DNA from: Blumeriella jaapii
Lineage: Eukaryota; Ascomycota; Leotiomycetes; Helotiales; Drepanopezizaceae
NCBI GenBank assembly: GCA_009599575.1
Contig: VWND01000016.1
Span: 62,001-126,000 of the forward strand
Reading direction: 5' to 3'
Length of the DNA: 64,000 nt
A program made the translations under genes and the position numbers. This document shows positions 1 through 11,458 of this stretch, one piece after another (position 1 is the stretch's first letter; every line of letters begins with the position of its first letter). A model generated the notes under the pieces. That model had not been told where the DNA came from, searched no databases, and worked only from the letters and a program-made list of their open reading frames with translations.

Positions 1-2917
1 GCGATATATTATACAAATGCGCTGCTGCTTTTATCGTTTCGGGCCAAAAAAAGGTTGGAAGGCCCGTTTTAATTTTTATTTTTATCGAACGCTTAATTAC
101 TTTTTTTTTTACTCGTTCGATCGAGCCGTTTAGCTAATGCACGTAAAATAAAATTAATTCTAGATCGATACTTTCGCGCTTCGCTTATTTTTAGTATTCC
201 GAAATAATATTTTTTTGTTTTGAAATTATCGACGACTCGTTATTTTATCGAATTTTGCAAATGGAAAAGTTGTATTAGCGTTTTATTTATGCGTCGAACG
301 TTTGAAAACGGTTCAGAACGATTTTTATATTTTTCGTTTTAATAGCGAAAATCTAAATCTTTTTATTATATTCGTTTTTTATTAAAAATATTTACGTCGA
401 GCCGTTGTAAGCTTTTTTACGATTTTTGAAATAGTCGTAAAAGTTCTAGCCGATACGAAAAAAAAGCTTAGGAAATTTGTTTTTTAATGTTATTTTTAAA
501 ATTATTTGCTTTAAATGCGTAATAGTATACTTTTCGCATTTTATTTTAATTAACCCTTTGATTTTTATTTTACGAATATTTTCGATCAGCTTTTCGAGCG
601 CGTTTTTACCCAAATGGCCCGAACGAAAATATTATAAGCGCGCATCGTTATTCCGATCGTACGTAAATACGCTGCTTTTTTTGAATTTATAGCGCGTACG
701 ACGTTTCGGAATTGTATAAATTATTAGGCCGGGCGAATTACGTTTTAAAAAGTTTAAATTATTACGTAGAAAATGCGAATAAAAAAAGCAATTAATTTTA
801 ATATATTTAAATATACAAAAATCGGCGATCGTTTAATATTAACGTTTTAAAATAAAGCTTTCAGAACTTTTAAAACGAAAAGTATTATTTGATTTTTGAA
901 ATTAATAATTCTTTTTAGCCAAAAGATTAGCGGAAATAATATTAGTGATAAAGTTTGGAACGAACGTTATATTATTAAAAATCATATCCCAAAGCTTTTT
1001 ATTTTTTTTACGAAAAGCTTTTGTTATTAAACGATTTTCTTTTTCGACGATTGGAAGATTTTATATGCTTATATAAACGCTGTTGATAAAATTATTAATT
1101 TTTTTGTAAGATTTTTCGATAAAAAAGTTTTTGTCGTTTATTAAATAAGTTTTAAAACAATTGTTAAAAAAAATATTTTTATTTAAAAAATAATATTAAT
1201 TAAGTTTTCAAATTAAAACGTTAATTCCGAAATGCTTTTTAATCGTATTAAAACAAAAAAAACAGAAAGTTGCGGTAAAAAAGATTTTTTTTTATCGTTT
1301 TTAAAAATTGATTTTGGAATTTGTTTTGGCTTGATTGTTAAGATTTTAAAGATTTTATTAATTGCGACTATTTAAATATTTTTTTTTATTTAAAGCTTTT
1401 AAAGTTTTTTTTGTAATTAAAAAACAGCTTTTTTCGCATTTCAGCGATTTTTTTGTTTATTTAAAAAATTAAGAAATTTTTTTTTTACGACGATTATTTA
1501 TTGCGTACAAAAGCTTTTTATAATCGATTGGGAAATAGAAATAACGCTTTTTGGAAATGTCGCATAAATAGTTATATTTTTTTTCCTTTTTTTTTTGCTT
1601 TTTTTTTTTTTTTTTTACGATTTTTCGAAGTATCGTTGTTTTTAGAATCGAAAAGGAAAATGGCGAAAACTCCGATTTTTCGGCTTGAATTGTCGAATCC
1701 TCGGTTATTTTTAAAAAAAGAAATTATAAAACTTAGTTCGATTGAAGTTTTTTTTGTAAAAAGGCCGATAAATTCGTTTTTTAAATATTCAGCTTTTTTG
1801 CCGTTCGCTTATTATAAATTGATATATACGGCGATTGCGTCGAGAAAATCGGTAGCAGCGTAACGGTTATTTATATCAGAAATCTTATATTCGATAGCTG
1901 TTTTATAAGCGGTTTGTTATTTTTTTATTTATTCGGTTATATTTACTTTTCCGCTGTACGTTTTACGAAAAGTGTTTTTGTAATCAGATTTGACGAAGCT
2001 AATTACGGAAAAGTATACAAAAGCAATATTTTTTTTTAAAATACAAACGAATGCCTAAAATGACTTTTGCTTTTTTTTATAATATAAATCTTTAACTTTT
2101 CGTATATTTTTATTTATTAACGAATTTTTTTACAAATTAGTATGAAAAGTGGCGTACGTTTTTTTATTATTAATAGCGTTAATCTTCGATTAAGCAATTG
2201 CAAAGTTTATTAAATTGGTTTTTATAATTGAAAAGATTTAATCGAGCAATTTATAATAAGCAATAACGTACTTTTGTTATTTTTTAAGCTTTTTTAAATA
2301 GTTTTTAAAAAAGTGATCGATTTTATTTTTTAAATCGTCGAAAGTCAGATTGGCTAATCGAAGTTTGTCGGAAAGGTTATTAGTCGTAACAGCGGCTTTT
2401 TTTGCTTCGGTTATGCCGTTGTATTCGGCGCATTTTCGATTGTAATTTGCTTGGCGCTTTTGTTTTTTTAATCGATAGATTAATATAAAAATTGTTTTTA
2501 TGATTATTTATTAATAAAAAAACGAAATGAAAAATCAGAATCGGTGTATTCGAAAAAAAGAATCTTTGATCGGTGAAATTTGTACGCTTTTAATTAAGAA
2601 ATTTACGATTTTAGATCGTAAAGGAAAATCTTTTTTTTCGTAAAAGCCGATATATTATTTTCGTTATAAAAGGTCGATTAACTGAGTTGAAAAAAATAGA
2701 AAAATAAAAATAAGATTTGTAAATTAAGGAAATCGAAAAATTGATGCTTTTCGCACTTTTAATAGCTTTTTATCGATTCGTGGCTTTTTGTTAAATAAAA
2801 AAAACTTTGCAAAATATAATTTTTTACGAATTTTTTTTAATAATTCGAATAAATTAATCGATGAAAGTTTTCAACGAGTTTTTTAGCGTATGCATTGCAA
2901 AAAAAAGCTTATTGATT
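1..2917 (-). pseudogene. Copia-3 gag-pol remnant (integrase at the left edge)
   Basis: A decayed Ty1/copia polyprotein on the minus strand. Translating the first 130 bp in reverse gives NGSIERV, then TGLPTFFWPETIKAAAHLYN. That is the end of the copia integrase core (usual pattern NG-x-ER...GLP-x-FLWPEA...A-x-L-x-NRTP). Upstream (rising coordinates) the gag and protease parts should follow, but they are too mutated to delimit: only scattered open stretches remain, for example around 2290-2470. Plus-strand open frames at 477-692 and 1501-1863 are chance openings in T-rich sequence. Stops are mostly TAA/TAG, as expected after C-to-T mutation. Confidence 0.65.
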
Positions 2918-2935
2918 AGCTCCGGAGCTTATAAC
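2918..2935 (-). other. Copia-3 primer-binding site, half-tRNA(Met) type
   Basis: Directly inside the 5' LTR end the minus strand reads GTTATAAGCTCCGGAGCT. Copia-4 has the same core, TTATAAGCTCCGG, directly after its 5' LTR. Allowing one RIP-type G-to-A change (TTATGAG), this is complementary to a CTCATAA anticodon loop. It fits the known copia habit of priming from a half-molecule of tRNA(Met) cleaved in the anticodon loop. The tRNA identity is an inference. Confidence 0.5.
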
Positions 2936-3183
2936 TGTCGTATATAGCCGAATAATCGGTAGGAACTTTTACCGAAGGCTGGAACGGATAAATTGTATGC
3001 AGTAAAATATTATTTGTATTGTTTTAAATCTGATTGGCGAGCTTTTCGCAAAAAACGGAAGGTTCGGGCTCGCTTAGTTATTCGCTCGGAAAAACTAGTT
3101 TCCGAGGAGGCTCGTTATTACGTGATTACGAGCCTTTCCGAGCTCCAGGAATATTTAACTACTGAAAGCGTACAGGAAGAATG
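2936..3183 (-). repeat. Copia-3 5' LTR, inner part
   Basis: This GC-richer block lies between the Copia-3 primer-binding site and the Gypsy-1 insertion. It continues at 7441-7496 once Gypsy-1 and one copy of its GAATG duplication are removed. The open frame at 2993-3196 lies inside this LTR and runs into the Gypsy-1 LTR, so it is not a gene. It holds an inverted pair around CGAGGAGGCTCG and CGAGCCTTTCCG. Confidence 0.55.
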
Positions 3184-3460
3184 TGTGACGATCTAATCAG
3201 TCGAAGGGCTGGGAGATCAGTCAACTGGTCGCCGTGTTCACATGGTATAAAAAACGAGCCTTTGGTTTTGTAACAAAAATATTCACTTAGAATCAACAAT
3301 TGCAGAAGGCAGAGGTTGCTAAAAAAAGAGAGCCTTATATACATGAATAATTTCCATAGTTGATGAAAAAACCTATCAGGAGACCAGAAAACCAGGGAGC
3401 TTGCAGCTACACGTAATTGCTGGGATGACACGAAAGGTGGCAACAGAGTGAATCGTTATA
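3184..3460 (-). repeat. Gypsy-1 3' LTR (left copy)
   Basis: Reads TGTGACGATCTAATC at the left end and GAATCGTTATA at the right end. It matches the 7159-7435 copy over its full 277 bp with mainly C/T and G/A differences. Much of it keeps CpA and TpG, unlike the interior. The neighbouring CTACCCCCCC at 3461-3470 is the polypurine tract in reverse, which fixes this copy as the 3' LTR. Confidence 0.88.
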
Positions 3461-3475
3461 CTACCCCCCCGTTCG
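3461..3475 (-). other. Gypsy-1 polypurine tract
   Basis: On the minus strand this is a G run ending GTAG, placed directly before the 3' LTR. The TRIM at 20974 and Gypsy-2 at 39181 end their interiors in the same GGGTAG or GGGGGTAG, so this is the usual second-strand primer position. Confidence 0.7.
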
Positions 3476-3703
3476 AAAAAAGCGCGCCCTCGAGCTTTTA
3501 TCCATTGATACGTCGCTATCCAAATAATCGTACGAATCCAAACCTTCGGAATACGCCTTTAGCCAATCTATAAGTTTTGCAAAAGGACCGAAAAGCTTTT
3601 TATGCGCCAAATAAAAATCGCGCATTTTCAGAAAAGCATATATAAAATCAAACGCGGAATACCACGTGAAATCTTTATTTAAGCCTATTTAAAAAGCTTT
3701 GTA

Positions 3704-4800
3704 TTAAAAGGTTTTCCGCTGCATTCGATAAGCGATTAATTTTTCGATTTCGTATTCAAGTTTATTAATTATATTAATAAGTTTAAAAGCTGAATTAACC
3801 TGACCTGAAAGCGCGTCGTCAGCTGTTTTACGCAATCGATTAGCGTAAAAAACTGAGTGTACGTTTATAATACTAAAAAGATTTAGCTTGAAAGCGTTAT
3901 CGAAAATTTTGGCTATAATTTTAAAAAAGCCGTTTGTAAAATTGTCGAGTTTGCGAAAAGGCCGGAAGGTCGGAAATGGACGCATATCGAGCTATACGTA
4001 ATTGCTAACGTTAAAATCGATCGCGCGGCGAAATTTATTCGCATTTTTTTTTATTTTATCGTAGGTTTGTTAAAAATGCGATTTAGCGAAGTTCCAAGCG
4101 TCGTAATAGCGGCGAGCGTACGCACGAGCTTCGTCTGCGTTCAGCTTATATAAGAAATTAAAAAAAAAAGAAATGTCGAATTTCCAGTTTCAATTGGTAT
4201 AAAAAATATAATCGTATACAATTTCAAAAAGTGAAAAGCCATTTAAATTTTCGTAAAAAAGAATTATTTGAGCGAAATCCATTATTAAAAGAAATTCGTT
4301 TTAATCGTTTTAATAAAAATTCACGAAAAATCGAAAGCGTTTTTATAAATATTGGTTGTAAATTTCGGTCTGACCGTCGGTTTTAAAATGAACGGCTATC
4401 GAAAGCTTTAATTGCGTATCGAATATCTTGTTTAATTCAAATTAAAAAGTAAACTAATATTAAAGGCTACGATCGCTAATAATATTTTTTAAAAAGCCAA
4501 AATATTTATATACGTGGAATATATATAATTTAGCGAAATTTCGAGCGTCGATACTTTTATGGCAAAGGATCGAAATAGCCTGCTTGGAAAAGCGATTTAT
4601 TATTATAAACACGTTATCGTAACCGTGTTTATTTTTATTAAAGCTGCAAAAGTCTATTATAACGTGTTTTCAAAAATGGTTAAAACAAAAAAAAGCTGAA
4701 AAAGGCCGAAGCGTTTATTTTTTAAAACAAAACTCCTTCGATAAGCGTAGCAATTGCGACAGTATTATTTTACGAAAGCTGTTATACCTCGCTAATAATA
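3704..4800 (-). pseudogene. Gypsy-1 integrase C-terminal part and chromodomain-type tail
   Basis: The open stretch 3704-3985 reads FDNAFKLNLF, then INVHSVFYANRLRKTADD, LSGQVN and KLEYEIEKLIAYR. This matches the integrase/chromodomain junction of fungal Ty3/gypsy chromoviruses (usual pattern: NAYKLDLP, IHPVFHVSLLR, DPLPGQ, EYEVEEIL). 3986-4800 should hold the integrase core and is heavily stopped. The protein would have joined cDNA into the genome, with the chromodomain biasing target choice. It is not functional now. Confidence 0.75.
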
Positions 4801-5145
4801 TTAATTCGAAAGCAATTGCGTAGTTTTGCGAGCGCTAGGATGAGCGATGGAAATCTGGTCGTGCATTTTTCGTATAAAAGCCAAACGAAAGTGATCGACG
4901 TTTAAGATTATTAAGCGACCGTAATATAACAGCAGATCGCGTTTAAATATATACGAAGTATTATTATCGTCGTTTCTTTTCGTAGCGTTTCGTACAGCTT
5001 TTTTTCGGAAAGCCATCAGACTGCTAGCTGTGCGATTAGCGTAGAAAATTTGATCAACGATACGAAATGCGAAAAAAAAATCAGCTATTTCAACGATAAA
5101 AACAGCTGTTTCGAAAGCCGTAGAAAATCGAAATTCTTTAGTCAA
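4801..5145 (-). pseudogene. Gypsy-1 integrase zinc-binding (N-terminal) region
   Basis: A 114-residue open stretch ending RDLLLYYGRLIILN, IRKMHDQISIAHPSARKTTQLL. It corresponds to the integrase H2C2 region of chromoviruses (LLLYRGRLYVP ... HDSPLAGHPGRDKTLELL). The two His residues of the motif are still visible (MHDQ and AHPS). The two Cys that should follow lie downstream in broken frame. Confidence 0.75.
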
Positions 5146-5159
5146 AAGGCGGTGATCGA

Positions 5160-5533
5160 TTTAATCGGCTCGAAAAAAAAGTTTGCAGGCGCTGAATGCG
5201 TTTAAAAGAGTTTTGGCGGTCGAATTCGCTCGTACGACGTATTAATGCGTCAGCCAAAAAGTTGTGTTTATCTGGTCTGTACGTAATAAAAAAGTTGTAG
5301 TCGGCGAGAAGCTCGGCCCAGCGTGCCTATCGAGCGTTCAAGGGTTTTAAAAAGAAAGAAAGGGACTTGATCAGCGCCGAATCGATCAACGCATAACCGT
5401 TCGCTCCAGAATCGGCGAGCGCTTTCACTTTGTACGAAAAGCTATTTTTAATGAATGTAACGGGAATTGTTAATAAATCGCCATCAAAAAGCTTTCGAAC
5501 GTTAAGATAACGTATATCGCGTAATACGCCCAA
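5160..5533 (-). pseudogene. Gypsy-1 protease joined directly to the RNase H end (RT missing)
   Basis: 5327-5533 codes an aspartic-protease segment with LADSGANGYALIDS (active site DSG intact). The same frame crosses one TAG at about 5325 and continues ARWAELLADYNFFITYRPDK, then ADALIRR. That is the last part of RNase H (usual RWAEFLSRFNFTIVYRPGK ... ADALSRR). The reverse transcriptase and most of RNase H, normally about 1.5-2 kb between these, are not there. The junction is in frame, so this looks like an old internal deletion in the source element and not decay after insertion. Confidence 0.8.
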
Positions 5534-5559
5534 GAAAAAAGCTTTGCTTAGACCTAGGC

Positions 5560-7140
5560 GTTTCCTCGACTAACGGAAAAGCTTTCGATTTTTTTATATG
5601 CGTTTTGAAAATCGTTTGGAAAAAGGTTTTCGTTTTTACTACTATTATCAAAAAGCGAATCTTCGGCCGGCTCGACCTCGTTTACATCTACCAGCCTGAA
5701 AAAGCCTTTGGGTGAAACCGAAAATCGGCCCGTAAAAAGTCGTGCAGATTGGCCTTTTTGAACTTTCTGATGTGAAATAGAAAACGAGCGTTGTCGTTGG
5801 TCCGATCGAAAAAGAAAAACGCCAAAAAGAGCGTTCTGGCGTGAAAAAGAAAAAAAAACAAAAGGCTAAAAAAAAATCTGTAAAACACTTAAACGACTTT
5901 CGTACGTACGATTTGATTCGTAGTACGCTTTGATTAAAAACCTACCATTTTGATAAATAATAAATTTAATAAAAAAGCGATTCGCGTATAAAGTTCGTTT
6001 AGCCAACTGACCTTGTTTTTTTTAACGGACGGCGATAAGCCAATTTTTAAAAGTCGTTATACGCGTTTATTCCAAATGCAGCTTTTTTCGTAAACGCTTT
6101 AGTATTTTATCGCGAAGAGCGTTTCGAAGCTGTTTGTTAATTCGTATTTAAGCGTTCGCTGCGAAAATAAAAAATCGCAGGTAAAATCGCCAAAAGTCGT
6201 CGTACGTATTTATTGCAAGCATTTTAAACTCGTTTTCGGCTTTTTAAACGTCGGAAAAGTCGGCCAGGAAATCGGCGATTTTTTTTATTAATTTTTCGAA
6301 AAGTATAAAATCGAAACGGTCCAAGATACGCGAGATAAAAAACTTTTTTGCTACGCTTTCGGTCTGATCGAATATGTAATTTTTACGAAATCGATTGCTA
6401 GCGAAATAATCGTAGTAAAGTTCGAAGTTATCGAAAATTTTAATTTTTTAATAGCGTATTTTGTAATTTTTACTATTATTTAATTTAAATTTAAGGTTCG
6501 GAACGCGCTTTATACGAATTAATCGAAAGTCAGCAGATAAATAGGAATTATAGCGTTTAAAAAGCGCGCTAAGGTTTTGGCCGTTATAAAAAAATTCAAA
6601 AAAAGTTCGCGAAAAGCGTGGAAGTTGATTTGCAGCGTTTATTGGTTGAAATAAAACGTTGCGAAGAAAGAAAGGAGCAGCAAATTCGCGACTGGCAAAA
6701 GCACGTTCGATAGATTTTATTAAACGCTTTAATTAAGAAGTCTGTCGTAATCGTATAGTTTCCAGAAATTGTCGTTTACGCTTTTGCGCTTTTTTCAGTT
6801 GATTTTGCAGAAGTTTCAACTGAACGCTTTCAGCGCTAGGCTGCAAGAAGGTGGCAGGCGAAATGGTAGGCGCTTTGCCTTTTCTTTTGTTTTTTTTTCC
6901 TCGGGAGGAGAACTGTTTTTTAGAAGAAAAAGCTTCAGGGGGAAGCTGCTTTTTCGCTGATTAAAAAAAAGGTTGAGATGTAGTAGCAGAAGCTGAAAAG
7001 CTTTGCTGAAAAAGGGATTGTTGAACAGAAGCTATTCTTCGCGAAATGCGGAAATAAGCTTTCTTACGACCGGTCGATCATTTTAGTGTAACCCGTAAGA
7101 AATTCGAGGAGAGAGATAATTTACGCCGTCGCCAGCGTAA
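5560..7140 (-). pseudogene. Gypsy-1 gag remnant
   Basis: Region between protease and the 5' (right) LTR on the minus strand, where gag must lie. 5688-5888 is open (66 residues, Phe-rich and Lys/Arg-rich, so much altered), and no zinc knuckle survives clearly. 6769-6960 is open on the other strand by chance. Placement rests on position alone. Confidence 0.5.
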
Positions 7141-7158
7141 AAAAAAAATTGTTAATAA

Positions 7159-7435
7159 TATGACGATTTAATCAGTCGAAGAGCTAAGAGATTAGTCAAC
7201 TGGTCGCCGTGTTCATATAATATAAAAAACGAGCTTTTGGTTTTGTAACAAAAATATTCATTTAGAATCAACAACTGCAAAAGGCAGAAGTTGCTAAGAA
7301 AAGAGAGCCTTATATATATGAATAGTCTCCACAGTTGATGGAGAGACCCACCAGGAGACCAGGAGACCAGGGAGCTTGCAGCTACACGTAGTTGCTGGGG
7401 TGACACGAGAGGTGGCAACAGAGTGAATCGTTACA
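7159..7435 (-). repeat. Gypsy-1 5' LTR (right copy)
   Basis: A 277-bp copy of 3184-3460, starting TATGACGATTTAATC (TG to TA at position 2) and ending GAATCGTTACA. It is followed by the second GAATG. The two LTRs differ mainly by transitions in both directions, meaning each copy was hit separately. Confidence 0.88.
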
Positions 7436-7496
7436 GAATGAATCTGGAACAAAAGAAATAAAAGGAAATAAAGGAATGTAAATATAGCGCAACACA
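7436..7496 (-). repeat. Copia-3 5' LTR, outer end
   Basis: The first five bases repeat the Gypsy-1 target GAATG. The rest completes the Copia-3 LTR, with GCGCAACA(CA) on the plus strand, that is a TGTTGCGC start read in the element's direction. The exact end (7494 or 7496) is uncertain because the outer TSD partner is outside the window. Confidence 0.5.
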
Positions 7497-8990
7497 AACG
7501 CAATCCGTACGATTCGGCTTCGAATCAGCACTTTTATTTTCTGCTTTTGCTTTTAGCGCTTTCGAATTTCCATTCGTTTTAGGCTTTTTCGACGATTTCG
7601 ATAGCGAGTTTTTATTCTACGACTTTTTTGCTAAATCACAATTATTTGCAGCCAACTTATCTGCTAAGCCTTTTCGTTTTATTATCGAATTTAAAATCGA
7701 ATTATACGACGCTAATATTTTAATATTTTTAAATCGACGAATGCTTTCAAACCGACTGCTTAGCATATTTGCTAACGCTAAAGGATTTACTGCGGCCCAG
7801 CAGTTTTAAATCGCTTAAATAATCGCTTAAGCTATCGCCGCCGCTCGCTTTTTAGCCTTTTCCGCTAATATCGTCCGCGACGCCTTTCTTTTATTCCGAG
7901 CTTCGCGCGCTTTTACGGCGAATTTTTAATTAATTTCCGAATATTCATTTTTCGTTTTCGATCCAGCCATTTTCCGAATCGAATTATTTAAAATTAAATA
8001 TTTTCGCTACGCTTTTAGCGACTATTAAAAAAAAGTTAAATATAACGTATAAAAAATATATATAAAATTGTTTATTAAAAAATACTTAAAGAATTTTATA
8101 TAAAATATAAATCAAGCTAAAGTATATTTTAAATATACTATTAGAAAAACAAAAACTATTATTTTAAAACATTTGAATCCCGAATTTTATAACCAAGCCT
8201 AATCGGCTTAAAACGTTCTTCGTATTTTTAATCAGCGCTTTTTTAATTACAACCGCGTTTAGTTTGCTAAATTGTAATATAACAAGCTTTATATAAACAA
8301 CGGTTAAATTTATAATAATTTTCGTTTTTTATTTATTCGTTATATAATTATTAGCAAAATTGCTAAAAACCGTTGGTTTAAAAACATATGCGAAAAGGTC
8401 ACTTTTATTTTTAAATACGATTTTCGAATAAAAAAGTATAAAATAAATAATAATTATATTATTTTAAACGAGATTTTAGCCGTTGCGAATAAAAAGTTAC
8501 GTAATATCCGAGCTAAAAAAATAGCTTTTGCTTATCGCATAAGCTATTTTTCTTTTGCTATAGCTTTTGTTAATTAAAGTTTTAAGCGTACTCCCGGTAT
8601 TTTTAAAGTTTTATAGCGTTTTATTTTTTTAACTTTTTTTATTCGCACAGCTTTTTTTTTTTTAGCAGAAATTTTTACGAAACGTATAATTGCTATTTCT
8701 GCCACTTTCGGTTTTTTCCGCTTAGCTGCGCGTTTTTTTGGCGCTTATTATAACTGCGGCAAGCCCGGCCATTTTGCAAACGTTTGCTTCGACGCTAAGC
8801 TTAGTCGCAAAATCGCCGAAATAGCTATCGACGAAAAGCAAAACGATTTGTTAAAAATTTTTTAAGCCGTAGCAAAAATTTTTATTATAGCAAAAAATTC
8901 GATTTATAAAAAAATTTAAAATTTGACCAGCTCTTTTTAATAAAAAAGCGACAGTTTTTAATTTTTATAAAATTAATACGTAATAAATTA
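7497..8990 (+). pseudogene. Gypsy-2 gag with CCHC zinc knuckle
   Basis: Nucleocapsid-type gag remnant. At 8746-8790 the frame reads YYNCGKPGHFANVCF. This is a CX2CX4HX4C RNA-binding knuckle in which the first Cys has become Tyr (TGT to TAT, a G-to-A change). Upstream, 7800-8000 keeps fragments such as AAQQF and FRASRAF but is full of stops. Gag would package the element RNA. Confidence 0.75.
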
Positions 8991-9268
8991 TATATTAAAA
9001 TATTTGTATATATCGATAGCGGAATTAATATTTTCGGTGCGATTAAAACTTTTTTAGCGTATTAATTTTTTTAACGTTTCGAAGTAAATTTCATTCGGCT
9101 GCACAAATTTATTATATCCACCGGCTATAATAGCGAGCCGGAAAAGCTTATTTTTTTTGCTATTCTTTTTTTTTTACGATTAACCGACGTCGTATAAATT
9201 TTTCTTTTTTAGTTATAAACCTGGGCTTTACCGACGTTTTTATTAATCGCAAATTTTTACAGCATTAC
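8991..9268 (+). pseudogene. Gypsy-2 protease, interrupted by Copia-1
   Basis: The frame shows VYIDSGINIFGAI, a retroviral-type aspartic protease active site (D-S-G intact), followed by FLLIANFYSI just before the Copia-1 insertion. The reading continues after Copia-1 at 15245. A stop-rich C-terminus is expected. Confidence 0.7.
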
Positions 9269-9463
9269 TGTTGGTATCACAGGTGGTGATACAGATACGA
9301 CTAGTCGTAGTAAATCGGGTTGAAACTGTATGCATTCTACTAGGTCTAGCTGGCGTAAGAATATGGGGTAGATGTGCGAGCGCTAGCGGGCGCTAGCGCT
9401 GCGCACTTACAACTGTGATCCCGCATCACCTGGTCCCACGTGACCCTTATAGGTATTTCTACA
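9269..9463 (-). repeat. Copia-1 3' LTR (left copy)
   Basis: Starts TGTTGGTATCAC, ends TATTTCTACA. It holds a striking inverted repeat, AGCGCTAGCG-GGCGCTAGCGCT, and the box ATCCCGCATCACCTGGTCC. Followed by CTGGTAG, as in Copia-2 (CTGGCAA), at the polypurine-tract position. Confidence 0.88.
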
Positions 9464-9539
9464 CTGGTAGTTTTCTTTTTTTAGTAAAATGCGTTTCTGG
9501 CTTGCAACGTGTTTAAACGCAATTGCAAATTAGCCTTTT

Positions 9540-11110
9540 TTTTTTCTATCTATCTAGCTTTTTATTTTAATCGTCAGTTTGTTTTCTTCGATAAACGTCG
9601 TAAACGCTTTGTTTAAAACTGCTTTTGTTATAACGTCCGCCAGGTTATCTTTGTCGTTAATCCAGCGAATTTCTGCTATTTCTCGCTTTTCGTATAATTG
9701 GCGCAGCGTTTATATATATCGATTATAAGCCTTTTTTCTTTTATCGTTCCAAGTTTTACTAAGCATTCGTACAATAAATAAAAGTTTATGCAAACAATTA
9801 ATAAAATCTTTAATAAATTAAGCTGCTAAATAATTTGTTTCAGAATAATCGCAATCGCAATTACTAAATCGGCTCCGGCTATTATTTCCAGAATTTCGCT
9901 AGCTGATACGCTTTTTATAACACGTCGGCTTTTAGTAAAGCTGAAATGTATAACGTTGTTTTGTATAAAAAAAAATCGTCGTTTTCGAATGAAATATTTT
10001 TATTACTAATAACGATAACGTAACTAATTTAGCTATTTAAATCTTCGTTATTAGCAAACGAGCCGTTTATAAAAACGTACAATTTTATGCGATTCAGATC
10101 GAAAAATATATAAATCAATTTTCGGCCTTGGTTATTTATTATTCATTTTTATTCGTTTATTCAGCTCGACAATTTTTTTTTGGCCTGGGCTTTTGAATTG
10201 CGCAGCTGTAAACAACGCGAATATAGCTTTTAATTAGCAAATTGACGTAATATAAGCTTTTAAAACTCTTTGGCTGGCGTATTTTTGTATTTAAATATTT
10301 AAATTGTTTAAAACAAACTTCAAATTCTTGTTTTAATTTTTTTTATATAAAAATTATATAATCGCTTTTCAAAATTAAAACGCATTCGTTGAAAACTAGA
10401 TTATGCGAAGTTGTAAGCTTATTTATTGGTTTTGCCGTTAATTTAGCTTTTTCTAGCTCAGCTTTTTTTTTTTTGCAATAAAACGTTTGTTACCAAAAAA
10501 GTATATATCGTCCGTTTGCATTTTAATTAGCTTAAAAGCGTCTTTTCCAATAGTAATTAGCAAGCAGAAATCGTAAATTAACGTAACGGCAAACAGCTTC
10601 TTTTTATAATAAATATAATATATTATTTATTAAAATGTTTCTGCTTTCGGAATTTTATACAACGTTTTTTTAATTCGCATAATCGTGTTTTCGAAGTATA
10701 AATGGGCCATCTCCTTTAGTAGTTTTGCTAAAATTAACCGGTTTAGCGGTTGCTTATTTTATATATAAGCCTAAATAATATTTCGTAAATACAAATGTAT
10801 TTTTCGTTGTAACAACGAAAGGGCTAAAACAATAATTAATCTTTGGCTCGAACGCTGAATTATAAATAATTGCGTTAATATAACTTTTTTACTTTAATTC
10901 AAAAAAGCTTGTATTATAAGTCTTGATTTTTCGAACGGGATGAAAGTTTCTTTCGCTTTTATTTTATTTATTAAACGTAATTCGAAAACTCGCACGCTAT
11001 TATATTAAATTAAATCGTATTATATAAATTCGAATACTTTTGTAGCTAATAAACCTTCGATTTTACGACGTTGAGAATTCTTAAACGCTTCGCCTTCCGT
11101 TGTAATTATT
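9540..11110 (-). pseudogene. Copia-1 RNase H and reverse transcriptase remnant
   Basis: Reverse translation near 9590-9710 gives LRQLYEKREIAEI, RWINDKDNLADVITKA. This is the C-terminal RNase H stretch of fungal copia elements (Copia-2 has FRQSYKKKELSEV, RWINGKDNPADAITKA). The RVT_2-type reverse transcriptase should occupy about 9800-11100 and is stop-ridden. Not functional. Confidence 0.72.
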
Positions 11111-11458
11111 TTAAAAACGCGCAATCTGGCTAAAAGCTTTCGGTTTGACTTTTTTTTATGCGTCAGAAACGTATTAAGCTCTTCGCAAAAAGTTTTAGTA
11201 ATCAGCTGCTTAAAGCATATATCGTCGTATTTGCGTAAAACTTTTTTTGTTCGGCCTGTACGACGTGGTTCTGCTGGTTCGCTGTTTAGAAGGTTTAAAA
11301 AGTTTTTCTAATTTTGTACGTTCGAAAAAAGGTTTTGAAATTTTTTTTTATCAGATTCCGGTTCGTCGTTTTCCGAAGATTCCTAATTGTATAGCTTTAC
11401 AACCGTTATTTTTAATTGGACTGCTTTTTCCTTAATTTAAACGATATACGTTTGTTTT

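Larger units (their letters stand above)
3184..7435 (-). mobile_element. Gypsy-1, internally deleted chromovirus-type LTR retrotransposon
   Basis: A complete insertion of 4,252 bp, bounded by two 277-bp LTRs (3184-3460 and 7159-7435) and a 5-bp TSD GAATG (3179-3183 and 7436-7440). It is coded on the minus strand: the polypurine tract (GGGGGGGTAG read in reverse) abuts the left LTR, and the domains run protease, RNase H end, integrase, chromodomain-like tail with falling coordinates. Reverse transcriptase is absent (see the protease-RNase H entry). It inserted into the 5' LTR of Copia-3. Further pieces of its LTR occur at 56408-56652. Confidence 0.88.
1..7496 (-). mobile_element. Copia-3, LTR retrotransposon, cut by window start and split by Gypsy-1
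   Basis: This is the left-most element, coded on the minus strand. It is visible as 1-3183 plus 7436-7496, with Gypsy-1 (3184-7435) in between. It is typed as Ty1/copia from the integrase remnant near position 1. Its 5' LTR is the interrupted stretch 2936-3183 joined to 7441-7496 (about 304 bp when joined), ending towards the interior in TGTC and starting outside near GCGCAACA. The 3' half (RT, RNase H, 3' LTR) lies beyond the left edge. To its right, Gypsy-2 gag-like sequence starts at once, so it probably inserted into Gypsy-2. Its own TSD cannot be checked. Confidence 0.75.

Noticed and set aside
2993..3196. 67-codon open frame on the plus strand
   Set aside because: It lies in the Copia-3 LTR and runs over the border into the Gypsy-1 LTR.
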